Positions 8,902-18,126 of a stretch of DNA of 64,000 nt are shown here, one piece after another. Every line of letters starts with the position of its first letter. The stretch's first letter is position 1. Under the pieces are notes generated by a model. It was not told the DNA's origin. It saw only the letters and a program-made list of their open reading frames with translations, and did not search any database. Position numbers and translations under genes: made by a program. This DNA comes from Albidovulum sp. (GTDB lineage Bacteria; Pseudomonadota; Alphaproteobacteria; Rhodobacterales; Rhodobacteraceae), in contig JALSJQ010000005.1 of the NCBI GenBank assembly GCA_026989275.1, forward strand, positions 45,105-109,104. The letters are read 5' to 3'.

Positions 8902-9999
8902 ATGGCCAGGACGGTGCGGAAGGCAGGAGGGAAACTCCGCCCCGGTGCGGAGGAGGGAAGCGGGCCGGAGGCGGAAGGCGCGCCCCACGCCGCCGCCCCG
9001 GCGGTGCGGCACGAGGCCGTTCCCAATGTCGTCATCGTCGCCCAGAAGGGCCGGCTCGAATACGAGGCGGTGCTCTTTGCCGCCTCCTTCCGCAGCGCCA
9101 ATCCCGATTTCGCCGGCCGGCTCCTGGTGATGGAGCCGCAGCCCGGCCCGCTCTGGCCGGCCGATCCGCGCATTTCCTCCGAGGCCGTGCGCCGCCTTCT
9201 CGTCGAGGAGTTTGGCGCCGAGATCGTTCCCTTCGAGAGCCGTCATTTCGGCGCGTCCTACCCCTACGGCAACAAGATCGAGATGCTCAGGGCCCTGCCG
9301 GCGGGCGCGCCCTTCGTCTTCTTCGATACCGACACGCTCTTTCTCGGTCCGCTTTCGGAGGTGCCCTTCGACTTTTCCCGCCCTTCCGCCTCGATGCGGC
9401 GCGAGAACACATGGCCGAAGATCGAGCTTTACGGGCCGGGTTACACCGCGATCTGGGGTAGCCTTTACGCGAAGTTCGGCCTCGATTTCGCAAGTTCGCT
9501 CGATACGCGCTACCCCGACGAATACTGGGAGCGTTATCTCTATTTCAACGCCGGCTGGTTCTTCCACGAGGACCCGGCCCGCTTCGGCGCCCTCTTCGAG
9601 GAATATGCCGTGGCCATTCGCGACGACCCGCCGCCCGAGCTCGTCTGCCAGCCGCTCGACCCGTGGCTCGACCAGGTGGCGCTGCCCCTCGTGATCCATG
9701 CGCTCGGGGGCGGACGCGAGACGATTCCGCCGGGGCTTCTCGACGGGCGCATCACCTGCCACTGGCGGGCGCTGCCGCTGCTCTACGCCCGCGAGAGCGA
9801 CGAGGTGGTGGCCACGCTCGAGCGGGTGGCCGCGCCCAACCGCATCAAGAAGGTGCTGAAGGAATACGAACCCTTCAAGCGCATGATCTACCAGCGGCGC
9901 GGTCACAAGGTGCGGGCCCTTTTCGACCGCGAGAACCTGCCGCGCAGGGAGCAGGCGATCCGCAACCGTATCAGGCGCGAGAAGCTGTGGATGCGGTGA
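8902..9999 (+). CDS. Glycosyltransferase-like protein (GT-A-type DxD motif)
   Basis: The 365-residue protein has no signal peptide and starts with a roughly 40-residue low-complexity leader. From residue 45 it shows a Rossmann-like start (VVIVAQKGRLEYEAVLFAAS), then FVFFDTDTLFLG near residues 136-147, a DxD-containing strand of the kind that coordinates metal and nucleotide sugar in GT-A glycosyltransferases. The later sequence YFNAGWFFHE and the acidic DPWLDQVALPL also fit. The C-terminal 50 residues are very basic. The ATG has GGAGAGG upstream. Fold class is probable; acceptor and donor are unknown. Confidence 0.7.
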   Translation: MARTVRKAGGKLRPGAEEGSGPEAEGAPHAAAPAVRHEAVPNVVIVAQKGRLEYEAVLFAASFRSANPDFAGRLLVMEPQPGPLWPADPRISSEAVRRLLVEEFGAEIVPFESRHFGASYPYGNKIEMLRALPAGAPFVFFDTDTLFLGPLSEVPFDFSRPSASMRRENTWPKIELYGPGYTAIWGSLYAKFGLDFASSLDTRYPDEYWERYLYFNAGWFFHEDPARFGALFEEYAVAIRDDPPPELVCQPLDPWLDQVALPLVIHALGGGRETIPPGLLDGRITCHWRALPLLYARESDEVVATLERVAAPNRIKKVLKEYEPFKRMIYQRRGHKVRALFDRENLPRREQAIRNRIRREKLWMR

Positions 10000-10322
10000 G
10001 GGCGGGGGCACGATCTTCCGTCCGGGCCGCTCCGGCCCTGTCGCGCTGCGATCTTGCGCCGCTTCGCCCCTGTCGCATCCCGGAACTGCCACATTGCGCC
10101 CTGCACTCATCCTGACCGTGTCGTGCCCGGGGCGCTCGAGCACGAGAGGCTCTGCCGGGCCGCGGGGTGCCGGGCGCCGGGCAGCCGGGCAGGCAGGCGG
10201 CCCTGCCGGACGGAGAACGGAAAAGGGGCCGGCATTCGGCGCCGACCCCTTCTCTCCCCGACCGGAAACCTTCTCTGACCGGAATCTGACCGGAAACGCT
10301 GCCCGCCGCCTGCGGGCCGTCC
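10000..10322. other. Intergenic region with pgk terminator and short direct repeats
   Basis: No gene is seen in these 323 bases. Besides the terminator at 10221-10249 there are three close copies of GACCGGAA (about 10259-10295) just downstream of the pgk stop. The left half is GC-rich sequence without recognisable motifs. Confidence 0.5.
10221..10249 (-). terminator. Probable intrinsic terminator of pgk
   Basis: On the minus strand, GGGGTCGGC pairs with GCCGGCCCC (one G-U pair, 7-base loop) and is followed by TTTTCC. It lies about 75 bases after the pgk stop, the expected place for a terminator. Confidence 0.65.
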
Positions 10323-11519
10323 TCAGTTGCCGCCCATGAGCGCGGCGACGCTGGGCAGCTCCTTGCCTTCCATCCATTCGAGGAAGGCACCGCCGGCGGT
10401 CGAGACATAGGTGAAGTCGTCGGCGACCCCGGCCTTGTTGAGCGCGGCCACGGTGTCGCCGCCGCCGGCGACCGAGACGAGGCGCCCGGCGCGGGTGAGG
10501 TCGGCGGCCTTCTTCGCCGCGGCGTTGGTCGCCCTGTCGAAGGGTTCGATCTCGAACGCCCCCAGCGGGCCGTTCCAGATCAGCGTCTTCGAGTCCTCGA
10601 ACACCCTGGCGATCTCCTCGACGGTCTTCGGCCCGGCATCGAGGATCATCGCGTCGGCCGGGCAGGCATCGGCCGGCACGGTTTCGTTCGCGGCACCGGC
10701 CCTGAATTCGCGGGCGACGACCACATCGACCGGCAGGATGATGCGGCAGCCCCGGGCCTCGGCCTCCCGGAGGATCTCGCGGGCCGTCCCGGCCATCTCG
10801 TGTTCGCAGAGCGACTTGCCGACGTCGATTCCCCGGGCGGCGAGGAAGGTGTTGGCCATGCCGCCGCCGATGACGAGATTGTCCACCTTGCCCACGAGAT
10901 TCTTCAGCAGATCGAGCTTGGTCGAAACCTTGGCGCCGCCGACCACCGCCGTCACCGGCCGTTCGGGGGCGCCGAGGGCGGCCTCGAGGGCCTTGAGCTC
11001 GGCCTCCATCAGCCGGCCGGCGGCCGCGGGCAGGCGCCGGGCAAGCCCTTCGGTCGAGGCATGGGCGCGATGGGCGGTGGAGAAGGCGTCGTTGACATAG
11101 ACATCGCCGAGCGCGGCGAGCGCGTCGATGAAGGCCGGGTCGTTCTTGGTCTCGCCGGGATGGAAGCGGGTGTTCTCGAGAAGGAGCACCTCCCCCTCGG
11201 GCAGCGCGGCGATCGCCTTCTCGGCCTCGGGGCCGATGGTCTCGGGCACGAAACGCACCGGCACGCCGAGGGCGGCCTCGAGTGCGGGGCGGACGATCTC
11301 GAGCGACATTTCCGGCACGCGCTGCCCCTTCGGGCGGCCGAAATGGGCCAGGAGCACCGGCTTGCCGCCCTTGGCGAGAATGTCGCGGATGGTCGGCACG
11401 ATGCGGCGGATCCGGGTGTCGTCGGTCACGGTGCCGTTCTCGACCGGCACGTTGATGTCCACCCGTGTCAGCACCACCTTGCCGGCGAGATCCATGTCGT
11501 CGATCGTCTTCCAACCCAT
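10323..11519 (-). CDS. pgk: Phosphoglycerate kinase
   Basis: Pgk transfers the acyl phosphate of 1,3-bisphosphoglycerate to ADP in glycolysis and the reverse step in gluconeogenesis or the Calvin cycle. The 398-residue length is normal. The N-terminal signature [14 protein letters not shown] with the TR..I.RIVPTI block, the substrate-loop HFGRPKG, and the C-terminal nucleotide-site [11 protein letters not shown] are visible. The start [11 protein letters not shown] at 11519 fits family starts and has AGGAG 5-10 bases upstream. It is preceded on the same strand by a 47-residue membrane ORF. The gap genes of the pathway are not in this window. Confidence 0.98.
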   Translation of the reverse strand: MGWKTIDDMDLAGKVVLTRVDINVPVENGTVTDDTRIRRIVPTIRDILAKGGKPVLLAHFGRPKGQRVPEMSLEIVRPALEAALGVPVRFVPETIGPEAEKAIAALPEGEVLLLENTRFHPGETKNDPAFIDALAALGDVYVNDAFSTAHRAHASTEGLARRLPAAAGRLMEAELKALEAALGAPERPVTAVVGGAKVSTKLDLLKNLVGKVDNLVIGGGMANTFLAARGIDVGKSLCEHEMAGTAREILREAEARGCRIILPVDVVVAREFRAGAANETVPADACPADAMILDAGPKTVEEIARVFEDSKTLIWNGPLGAFEIEPFDRATNAAAKKAADLTRAGRLVSVAGGGDTVAALNKAGVADDFTYVSTAGGAFLEWMEGKELPSVAALMGGN

Positions 11520-11645
11520 CGGCGCAACTCCTGTCTGTCGATTGTCCGTCGGCAGCCCGGGTCGGGCGCCTTGCGCGGCCGTGATTGCAGCTGGGGCGCG
11601 ATCCGTCAACGGGACAGATTGCGGCAGGGCGGCGGGTGGCGCGGC

Positions 11646-11789
11646 TCAGCGCCAGAAGGCGAGATATTCGAGCAGCGCGTCGAGCTTGCGGCCGAGAAAG
11701 AGCGGCAGATCGAGATGGAGCCAGAAGGCATCGGCCACGAACAGGGCGAGGATCGCGAGGATGAGAAGGGCGGCTGCACGGTCGGTCAT
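11646..11789 (-). CDS. Small membrane protein upstream of pgk (47 aa)
   Basis: A short ORF on the pgk strand encodes 47 residues: a basic start (MTDR), a hydrophobic helix (LLILAILALFVADAFWL, 8-24), and then LFLGRKLDALLEYLAFWR. It has a good ribosome site, GGAG seven bases before the ATG. The ending EYLAFWR and the FLGRK motif look like those of short membrane proteins I associate with Rhodobacterales glycolytic loci, but this is memory rather than a search. It lies 126 bases upstream of pgk and could be co-transcribed. Function unknown. Confidence 0.65.
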   Translation of the reverse strand: MTDRAAALLILAILALFVADAFWLHLDLPLFLGRKLDALLEYLAFWR

Positions 11790-11966
11790 CGGTTTCTCCG
11801 GAGGGCTCGGATGCCATTTTCACCCGTTCGGCGCATGAGGCAAGGGGCGAGAGCGGGAAAGCACGGCGCCTTCCGCCGGCGCACTCCACGGGTCGCGCCG
11901 TTGCGGAAAGGGCGAACGGTGCGGTGGTTGCGGAGGAGCGGGTGCGGCGCCGTTCCCCTGCAAGGG

Positions 11967-12557
11967 TCAGTCGAATTCCTCGTCGGGATAGACCCCCCAG
12001 AGCGCCTTTCGCGGCACCCAGCCCGAAAGGCCCGCCGCGCGCACCTTGCACCAGGCGCCCGTGCAGGCGACGAGCCTGAGAAGCGCCCCCCGTTCGATCC
12101 GGGCGACGAGAAAGGATTGCCGGTCGGGCCGGCTCAGCATCTCCACCTTCTCGCGGGCCAGGGCGGTGCGTCGGCCCGAGAGCAGCGGTGCGTAGATCCA
12201 GCCGGTGATTCCCTCCCAGTCGCGCACCCGCCGCCAGTTGCCGTATTCGCCGATCACCTCGAGCGGCAGGCCGCGCCGGCGATAGACCCAGTCGATGCGA
12301 TACTTGGCTGCCGGTCCGCGGCGCAGATTGGCCCGGTCGGGCTTGAGAGAGACGAAACGCGGCAACGGCAGGCCGGTGACCGGGCCGCGTGCCGGCGCGG
12401 CGCGGCGCGTCTCGTCGGCCCGGAGCCGCCGGGTCGGGCCGAGAGCGGCGATCACGGCAAGGCCCGCCGCAAGCGCTGCGCGGCGGCTCACGAAAAGAAC
12501 CGGTGGGGGAGCGCCACACGCGCTGGCCCGCAGGGGCGGATCATGCCGTTTTGTCAC
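11967..12557 (-). CDS. Exported bacterial SH3-domain protein
   Basis: The protein has an N-terminal export signal containing SRRAALAAGLAVIAALG, which resembles a twin-arginine signal, followed by two SH3-like repeats: FVSLKPDRANLRRGPA (about residues 68-125) and MLSRPDRQSFLVARIERGAL (about 140-190). Domains of this kind (SH3_4/DUF1058) bind peptidoglycan or metal in the periplasm. I chose the GTG at 12557, with AGGA five bases upstream, giving 196 residues; upstream in-frame sequence is open but lacks a ribosome site. It is divergent from a hydroxyacid dehydrogenase gene. Confidence 0.82.
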   Translation of the reverse strand: MTKRHDPPLRASACGAPPPVLFVSRRAALAAGLAVIAALGPTRRLRADETRRAAPARGPVTGLPLPRFVSLKPDRANLRRGPAAKYRIDWVYRRRGLPLEVIGEYGNWRRVRDWEGITGWIYAPLLSGRRTALAREKVEMLSRPDRQSFLVARIERGALLRLVACTGAWCKVRAAGLSGWVPRKALWGVYPDEEFD

Positions 12558-12918
12558 CTCGGTCCTGCCTGTCGCCTCTGTTCTGTCGCCTGCCGGCCCG
12601 TTGCCAATTGCCGACGGCCTCTGCCGGGTTCGCGGAGCGCCCGCCTCCGGCCCCGGCCTCGTCTTTCGTTCCGATGATCTTCCCGTCATGGGGCGGCGTC
12701 AACCGTTTCCGGCATTTCCGGGTGGATCTTCCCTCGCTGCCCGTGCCGCCTGCGGCGCCGGTCTTCCGCGTACGGTCGCCTCGCGCAACAATGTTGCGCG
12801 TCGCGCCTCTTCCGGCTTGCCCCTGCCCGGAATATCCTGTCACTATGGCGCGGCGGGAGCGGCGCAGCGGGGCGTCGCCGGGCTCTCACGGTTTCACGCA
12901 AAGGCTGCAAGGGGTGTC
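12558..12918. other. Divergent promoter region between SH3 and dehydrogenase genes
   Basis: This 361-base gap separates two divergent genes and so must hold both promoters. A palindrome at 12782-12800 is the only clear structure. I see no clean sigma-70 hexamers and no ORF. Confidence 0.5.
12782..12800. promoter_or_regulatory. 19-bp palindrome, candidate operator
   Basis: The perfect inverted repeat CGCGCAAC-AAT-GTTGCGCG lies about 120 bases upstream of the dehydrogenase start and 225 bases upstream of the SH3 gene. Arms of eight bases with a three-base centre suit a dimeric regulator. No regulator gene is adjacent, so the binding protein is unknown. Confidence 0.5.
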
Positions 12919-13908
12919 ATGCCGAGGAAGGAAAAGCTGCATGTCGTCGTCACGCGCCGGCTGCCCGAGGTGGTCGAGACGCGGATGAAGGAGCTGTTCG
13001 ATGTCGAGCTCAACGAGGATGACCGGCCGCTGAGCCGCGAGGAGCTGGCCGCGGCCATGCAGCGGGCCGACGTGCTGGTGCCGACCATCACCGACACCAT
13101 CGACCAGGCCCTCCTCGCGCGGGCGGGGGAGCGGCTGCGCCTCATTGCCAATTACGGCGCCGGGGTCGATCACATCGACGTGCACACCGCCCGTCAGCGC
13201 GGCATTCTCGTCACCAACACGCCCGGCGTTCAGGCCGAGGACACGGCCGACATGGCAATGGCGCTGATCCTCGCGGTGATGCGGCGGATTCGCGAAGGGC
13301 TCGAGGTGATGGAGCGCGGCGAGTGGGAAGGCTGGGCACCCACCGCCTTTCTCGGGTCGCGCATCGCCGGCAAGCGCCTCGGCATCCTCGGCATGGGGCA
13401 GGTCGGCCAGGCGGTGGCGCGGCGGGCACGGGCCTTCGGGATGCAGATCCACTACCACAACCGCCGCCGGGTCCACCCCGACATCGAGGCCGAGCTCGAA
13501 GCCACCTGGTGGGAGAGCCTCGACCAGATGGTGGCGCGAATGGACGTGATCTCGGTCAACTGCCCCCATACGCCGGCGACCTTTCATCTCATGAACGCAC
13601 GGCGGCTCAAGCTGATGAAGCCGACGGCGGTGATCGTCAACACTTCCCGCGGCGAGGTGATCGACGAGAACGCCCTCACCCGGATGCTGCGCTCGGGCGC
13701 GATCGCCGGGGCCGGGCTCGACGTCTATGAGCGCGGCACCGACATCAACCCGCGGCTGCGGCAGCTGAAGAACGTCGTCCTATTGCCGCATATGGGTTCG
13801 GCGACCCACGAGGCGCGGCGCGAGATGGGCGAGAAGGTGCTGCTCAACATCAAGACCTTCGACGACGGCCACCGTCCGCCGGATCTGGTGCTGCCGAGCA
13901 TGCTCTGA
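12919..13908 (+). CDS. D-isomer-specific 2-hydroxyacid dehydrogenase (glyoxylate/hydroxypyruvate reductase type)
   Basis: The 329-residue enzyme is an NAD(P)-dependent D-2-hydroxyacid dehydrogenase. The NAD-binding motif is GILGMGQVGQAVARR (about residues 156-170), the Arg-containing active-site loop is VIVNTSRGEVIDE (about 236-248), the Glu pair lies in DVYERGTDINP, and the catalytic histidine is in LLPHMGSAT (about 289). It resembles GyaR-type glyoxylate/hydroxypyruvate reductases, although 4-phosphoerythronate or formate-dehydrogenase-like substrates cannot be excluded. The ATG has AAGGGG upstream. It is divergent from the SH3 gene, with a palindrome between them. Confidence 0.92.
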   Translation: MPRKEKLHVVVTRRLPEVVETRMKELFDVELNEDDRPLSREELAAAMQRADVLVPTITDTIDQALLARAGERLRLIANYGAGVDHIDVHTARQRGILVTNTPGVQAEDTADMAMALILAVMRRIREGLEVMERGEWEGWAPTAFLGSRIAGKRLGILGMGQVGQAVARRARAFGMQIHYHNRRRVHPDIEAELEATWWESLDQMVARMDVISVNCPHTPATFHLMNARRLKLMKPTAVIVNTSRGEVIDENALTRMLRSGAIAGAGLDVYERGTDINPRLRQLKNVVLLPHMGSATHEARREMGEKVLLNIKTFDDGHRPPDLVLPSML

Positions 13909-14325
13909 GGGGGCGGTTCGCCGGTCGATGTGATCCGGCGGGGCGTTCGGGGGAGCGTGCGGGAGCGCGAGCCGCGGGCGCTGCCCACTGCCGCCGGCGG
14001 CTCGGTCGGCTCCGAGGACGGGCGGGCCATGCCGGGCCGCGTCTTCCGCCCGTGGCGCCCCGGGCACCGGCGCTTGCCTTCGGGGCATTGGCGGCATCGC
14101 TGCAGGGGTGCGGCTCGGGGAAGGTCTTCGCGATTCGCCTCCGTCTCCGGCGCCCTCGTCCTCCGTCTTCCGGTCCCGCCCCGCGCCCCCTTTTCATTTG
14201 TCCCGTCACTGCGTAGCTTCCCGTGAGCCACGGGGAACGTCCGGGCGGTGGAGGAACGGGCAGGCAGGAAGGGGAGCCGGAGCGGCATGGCGCGCAGACG
14301 GAGCAACGGGCGGCAGGAGAAGCGG
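13909..14325. other. Intergenic region, nothing recognised
   Basis: These 417 bases separate the dehydrogenase and RNase D genes. The last 78 bases are open in the RNase D frame and could hold a longer N-terminus (GTG 14248 or ATG 14287). I find no RNA gene, terminator or repeat here. Confidence 0.4.
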
Positions 14326-15534
14326 ATGGCGCAAGGTGGCGGGGGCGACATTCCCGTCATCACCCGCACCGAGGATCTCGCGGCCTTCTGCGAACGGGCC
14401 CGCCGGGCGCCCTTCGTCACCCTCGATACCGAGTTCCTCCGTGAGCGGACCTATTTCGCCCAGCTCTGCCTCGTGCAGATGGCCCTGCCGGAGGAGATGG
14501 CCGACGAGGGGCCCGATGCCGTCGTCATCGACCCGATCGCCGGCGATCTCGACCTCGCCCCGCTCTGGGCGCTTCTGGCCGACGAGAACGTCATCAAGGT
14601 GCTGCATGCCGCGCGGCAGGATGTCGAGATCTTTCACAACCGGGGCGGGGTGATCCCGGAACCGCTCTTCGATACCCAGGTTGCCGCCATGGTCTGCGGT
14701 TTCGGCGAACAGGTCGGCTACGAGACGCTGGTGCGCAGGATCGCCGGCGCCCGGATCGACAAGACCTCGCGATTCACCGACTGGTCGCGCCGCCCGCTGA
14801 GCGAGGAGCAGCTCCGCTATGCGCTGGCCGATGTCACCCATCTGCGGCAGATCTATCGCCACCTGTCTTCCTGCCTGAAGGAGAGCGGTCGCGAGGAATG
14901 GGTGCGCGAGGAAATGGCGGTTCTGACCGACCCGGCCACCTACGAAGCCGTGCCCGGCGAGATGTGGAGGAAGATCCGCACCCGCACCACCACGCCGACC
15001 TTTCTTGCCGTGGTGCGGGAGCTGGCGCGGTTTCGCGAGGAATACGCCCGGGCGAAGAACATTCCCCGGGGGCGGGTGTTCAAGGACGATGCGCTCCTGG
15101 AGCTGGCCTCCGTCAGGCCGCAATCGGAGGCGGATCTCGCCCGCACGCGGCTGTTGCAGCGCGAGGCGCGGCGCGGCGAGATCGCGAAGGGCATACTCGC
15201 CGCCATCCGCCGCGGGATCGAGACCCCGCCCGAGGCGCGGCCGCGGCTCGAGAAGACGCAGGAGCAGGAGCAGAAGAACCCGGCCCTGGCCGATCTCTTG
15301 CGGGTGCTGCTCAAGGCCAGGGCCGAGGAGGCCGGCGTCGCCCAGAGGCTCATCGCCACCGCGGCCGATCTCGACGCCCTGGCGGCCGGCCGGCGCGATG
15401 TGCCGGCCCTGCGGGGCTGGCGCCACGAAGCCTTCGGCAAGGCGGCGCTCGAGCTGATCGAGGGGCGCATCGCCCTTGCCGTCGATGGCCGGCGGGTGCG
15501 CGCCGTGCCGCTCGAGGACGGGAAGAAAGACTGA
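14326..15534 (+). CDS. rnd: Ribonuclease D
   Basis: RNase D is a 3'-5' exoribonuclease that trims tRNA precursors and other structured RNAs. The DEDD exonuclease motifs are present: DTEFLRE (D34, E36), the second motif in VLHAARQDVEIF, and the third in YALADVTHL with its tyrosine. An HRDC-like helical C-terminal half follows. I chose the ATG at 14326, which gives 402 residues and has AGGAG six bases upstream; two earlier in-frame starts would only add a low-complexity basic leader. Confidence 0.95.
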   Translation: MAQGGGGDIPVITRTEDLAAFCERARRAPFVTLDTEFLRERTYFAQLCLVQMALPEEMADEGPDAVVIDPIAGDLDLAPLWALLADENVIKVLHAARQDVEIFHNRGGVIPEPLFDTQVAAMVCGFGEQVGYETLVRRIAGARIDKTSRFTDWSRRPLSEEQLRYALADVTHLRQIYRHLSSCLKESGREEWVREEMAVLTDPATYEAVPGEMWRKIRTRTTTPTFLAVVRELARFREEYARAKNIPRGRVFKDDALLELASVRPQSEADLARTRLLQREARRGEIAKGILAAIRRGIETPPEARPRLEKTQEQEQKNPALADLLRVLLKARAEEAGVAQRLIATAADLDALAAGRRDVPALRGWRHEAFGKAALELIEGRIALAVDGRRVRAVPLEDGKKD

Positions 15535-15704
15535 GATCGTGCCGGCGGCGGGCGTGGCCCGAAGCGCGCCCTGCACCGCCTTCCGTGGTTTCGATCGCCC
15601 TGCGATTGTTTCCGATCGGCCATTAATCATGCAGTTGCCCGCCGATTGGCCCAATCGCGCCACATTTCCCCGCCATGACTTCGGCAAAGGAATGGAGGGG
15701 CAAC

Positions 15705-16424
15705 ATGACCAGATGGATGATTGCAGCGCTGCTGTCGGCGAGCGGGCTTCTTGCCGGTTGCGCCGGCATCGAGGCCACCCGGGCGGTCGGCATGGCCAAT
15801 CTGCCGATCGCCGGCATCGAGGAGGTCAGGGCCGAGGGCGCGGCCGTGGATGCCAGCCCCGCGGAAGTGCGGGGGTGGAAGGTGGTGGACGTCGTCGTCA
15901 ACGTTCCCGAGGATCTCAAGGTCTCGGAAGCCAATGTCTTCTTCCCCATCGCCGACATCGTCTGGCACGGCGATCCGGCCGGAGAGAGTCCCGCCATCCG
16001 CAAGGTGCAGGTGGCGCGGATACTGGACGACGCGCTGACCGAGGCCTTCACGGTCGTTGACGGCACGCGGCCGGTGGTGATCGAGCTCACGCTGAGGCGG
16101 TTCCACGCACTGACGCCGAAGACGCGCTACACCGTGGGCGGCACCCACGACATCCGCTTCGACATCGTCGCGCGCGACGCCGAAAGCGGCGAAACGCTCT
16201 GGGGGCCGCGTTTCGCGCATCTCGAGTTTCCGGCCTATGGCGGCGACAAGGCCCTCGAGGCCGAACGGATGGGGCTGACGCAGAAGGTCCGCATCACCCG
16301 CCATCTCATCGCCTGGGCATGGAAGGCGTTTCTCGGGGTCGAGAACCCCGATCCCGAAACCCTGCCGGTCGGCCCGCTGGCCGCGCATCTTTCCCCCGAA
16401 GGGGCAACGGGCGTGGCTGGTTGA
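15705..16424 (+). CDS. DUF6778-like lipoprotein
   Basis: The 239-residue product has a lipoprotein signal: basic MTRWM, a hydrophobic core, and the lipobox LLAGC with cysteine at residue 18. The mature part contains GWKVVDVVVNVPEDLKVSE and KTRYTVGGTHDIRFDI, resembling a family of Rhodobacterales lipoproteins (DUF6778) known only as conserved unknowns. It is probably anchored in the inner leaflet of the outer membrane or the inner membrane, facing the periplasm. The ATG is preceded by GGAGGGG. No enzymatic motif is seen. Confidence 0.78.
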   Translation: MTRWMIAALLSASGLLAGCAGIEATRAVGMANLPIAGIEEVRAEGAAVDASPAEVRGWKVVDVVVNVPEDLKVSEANVFFPIADIVWHGDPAGESPAIRKVQVARILDDALTEAFTVVDGTRPVVIELTLRRFHALTPKTRYTVGGTHDIRFDIVARDAESGETLWGPRFAHLEFPAYGGDKALEAERMGLTQKVRITRHLIAWAWKAFLGVENPDPETLPVGPLAAHLSPEGATGVAG

Positions 16425-16865
16425 ACCGTCCGTCCGCCGGATCGGAGAGGCGGCCGAAGCGGTGATCCGCGGTGACTGCCCGCTTCGACCGCCACAGCCG
16501 CCAGATCGGGGAGATGCCGTGCGCGGTGTCTCCCCTTTTTCGCGCATCACGTGGCGGGGCATCCGGCCGCCCCTTGCGGAGAGGGACAGGGCCTGCGGAA
16601 AGAAGCCGGTCACGGCCGCCGGACTGCCTCCCGGGGAGGCGCAGCGGCACGAGCGCCCCGATCCCGCCCCCGTGCGGGGAAGGCGGGCGCACCGGTCATG
16701 TGCCCTTCGGAAGATCGCCGCGACTGGTGCTTCCCGGCGCGGGTGAGGCAGGCGCGCGGCGGCCCGTCACCCGCCCTTGCCCCTCTCCCATAGCGTGGCA
16801 CACCATCGTGCCCCCCTGACGGAAACCGCCTTTCCTCCGCATGGGGGAGGCGGTAGGGGAAGGGC
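16425..16865. other. Intergenic region with dispersed-repeat-like hairpins
   Basis: This 441-base gap has no convincing gene. At 16663-16683 there is a unit (CCCGCCCCCGTGCGGGGAAGG) that resembles the units of the array near 29.5 kb. At 16825-16854 a hairpin with arms ACCGCCT/AGGCGGT and an inner CCTCC stem ends 12 bases before the methyltransferase start, close to its ribosome site GGGGAAGGG. Confidence 0.5.
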
Positions 16866-18119
16866 ATGGAACACGAAGTATCCCGTGCCGCTGACCTCGT
16901 CGATGCACTCGATCCGGCCCGCCGCCCCGTCATCCGCCTGCGGCCCGGGCGCGACGGGCGTGCTCTGGCCCGCGGCGCGCCCTGGGCCTTTGCCGACGAG
17001 ATCGCCCTCGACCGGCGCACGCGGCGGCTTGCCCCCGGCACGATCGTCCGGCTCGAGAGTGCCCGCGGGCAGGCGACGGGGTCGCGGCCGCTCGGCACCT
17101 TCGCCTTCAACCCCCGTTCGAAGATCGCCGCCCGCCGGCTCGACGACGACCCCGAGGCCGTCATCGACCGTTCCTGGATCGCGCGGCGCCTGGCCGGTGC
17201 CGCCCGGCTGCGCGATCGTCTGTTCGACGCGCCCTTCTGGCGCTGGGTCCATGCCGAGGGGGACGGGCTGCCCGGCGTGGTGATCGACCGGTTCGGCGAG
17301 GCCGCCGTCATCCAGCCCAACGCCGCCTGGGCCGAGCGGCTCCTGCCCTGGTTCGTCGAGGTTCTCGCGGAGGCCGGCATCGGCCCCGTCGTCATGAACG
17401 GCATGAGCCGCGGACGGGCGCTCGAGGGGCTGGAGGAGCGGGTCGATCTCCTGGCCGGCACGCTGGACGGGCCGGTGAAGGTGCCGATGAACGGGGCCGT
17501 CTATCTCGCCGATCTGCTCGGCGGACAGAAGACCGGGCTTTATTACGACCAGCGGCTCAACCATGCCTTCGCCGCCCGTCTCGGCCGCGATGGGCGGATG
17601 CTCGACGTCTTTTCCCATGTCGGCGGTTTCTCCCTCGCGGCGCTCGCGGCCGGTGCCCGGGAGGCGCTGGCGGTCGATGCCTCGGCGCCGGCGCTGGCTC
17701 TGGCGCGGACCGGAGCGCGCGAAAGCGGCGTGGCCGAACGCTTCCGCACCCTGCGGGCCGATGCCTTCGAGGCGATGGCAGGGCTGGGGGCCGAAGGGCG
17801 GCGCTTCGATCTGGTGGTGGCCGATCCGCCGGCCTTCGCCCCCAACCGTGCCGCGCGCGAGGCCGGGCTCCGGGCCTACGAGAAGGTCGCGCGGCTCGCG
17901 GCCCCTCTGGTGGCGCCGGGCGGATTCCTCGTGCTCTGCTCCTGCTCCCATGCCGTCGATCTCGAGGCCTTCCGCGGCGCCTCGCTGCGCGGCATCGGCC
18001 GGGCCGGGCGCCGCGGTCAGCTGCTCCACACCGGCTTTGCCGGCCCCGATCACCCGCAACACCCCCATCTGGCCGAGACCGGCTATCTCAAGGCGCTTTT
18101 CTGGCGCCTCGACGGCTGA
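16866..18119 (+). CDS. RlmI-like 23S rRNA m5C methyltransferase
   Basis: The 417-residue protein has an N-terminal PUA-like domain (VIRLRPGRDGRALARGAPWAF), a middle domain with EGDGLPGVVIDRF, and a class I SAM methyltransferase domain: motif I region LDVFSHVGGFSLAALAAGA (about 240-258), the acidic VVADPPAFAPN (about 316-326), and the cysteine motif LVLCSCSHAVD (about 355-365). This matches RlmI-type enzymes that methylate a cytosine in 23S rRNA. It is followed seven bases later by a PIN-domain gene, suggesting an RNA-related operon. Confidence 0.93.
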   Translation: MEHEVSRAADLVDALDPARRPVIRLRPGRDGRALARGAPWAFADEIALDRRTRRLAPGTIVRLESARGQATGSRPLGTFAFNPRSKIAARRLDDDPEAVIDRSWIARRLAGAARLRDRLFDAPFWRWVHAEGDGLPGVVIDRFGEAAVIQPNAAWAERLLPWFVEVLAEAGIGPVVMNGMSRGRALEGLEERVDLLAGTLDGPVKVPMNGAVYLADLLGGQKTGLYYDQRLNHAFAARLGRDGRMLDVFSHVGGFSLAALAAGAREALAVDASAPALALARTGARESGVAERFRTLRADAFEAMAGLGAEGRRFDLVVADPPAFAPNRAAREAGLRAYEKVARLAAPLVAPGGFLVLCSCSHAVDLEAFRGASLRGIGRAGRRGQLLHTGFAGPDHPQHPHLAETGYLKALFWRLDG

Positions 18120-18126
18120 GGGCGGC

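Noticed and set aside
7312..12519. A minus-strand open frame of about 1,735 codons
   Set aside because: It runs antisense through the flavoenzyme and glycosyltransferase genes, through pgk in another frame, and into the SH3 gene. It is Arg/Pro-rich with no domains, and GC-rich DNA commonly keeps such shadow frames open.
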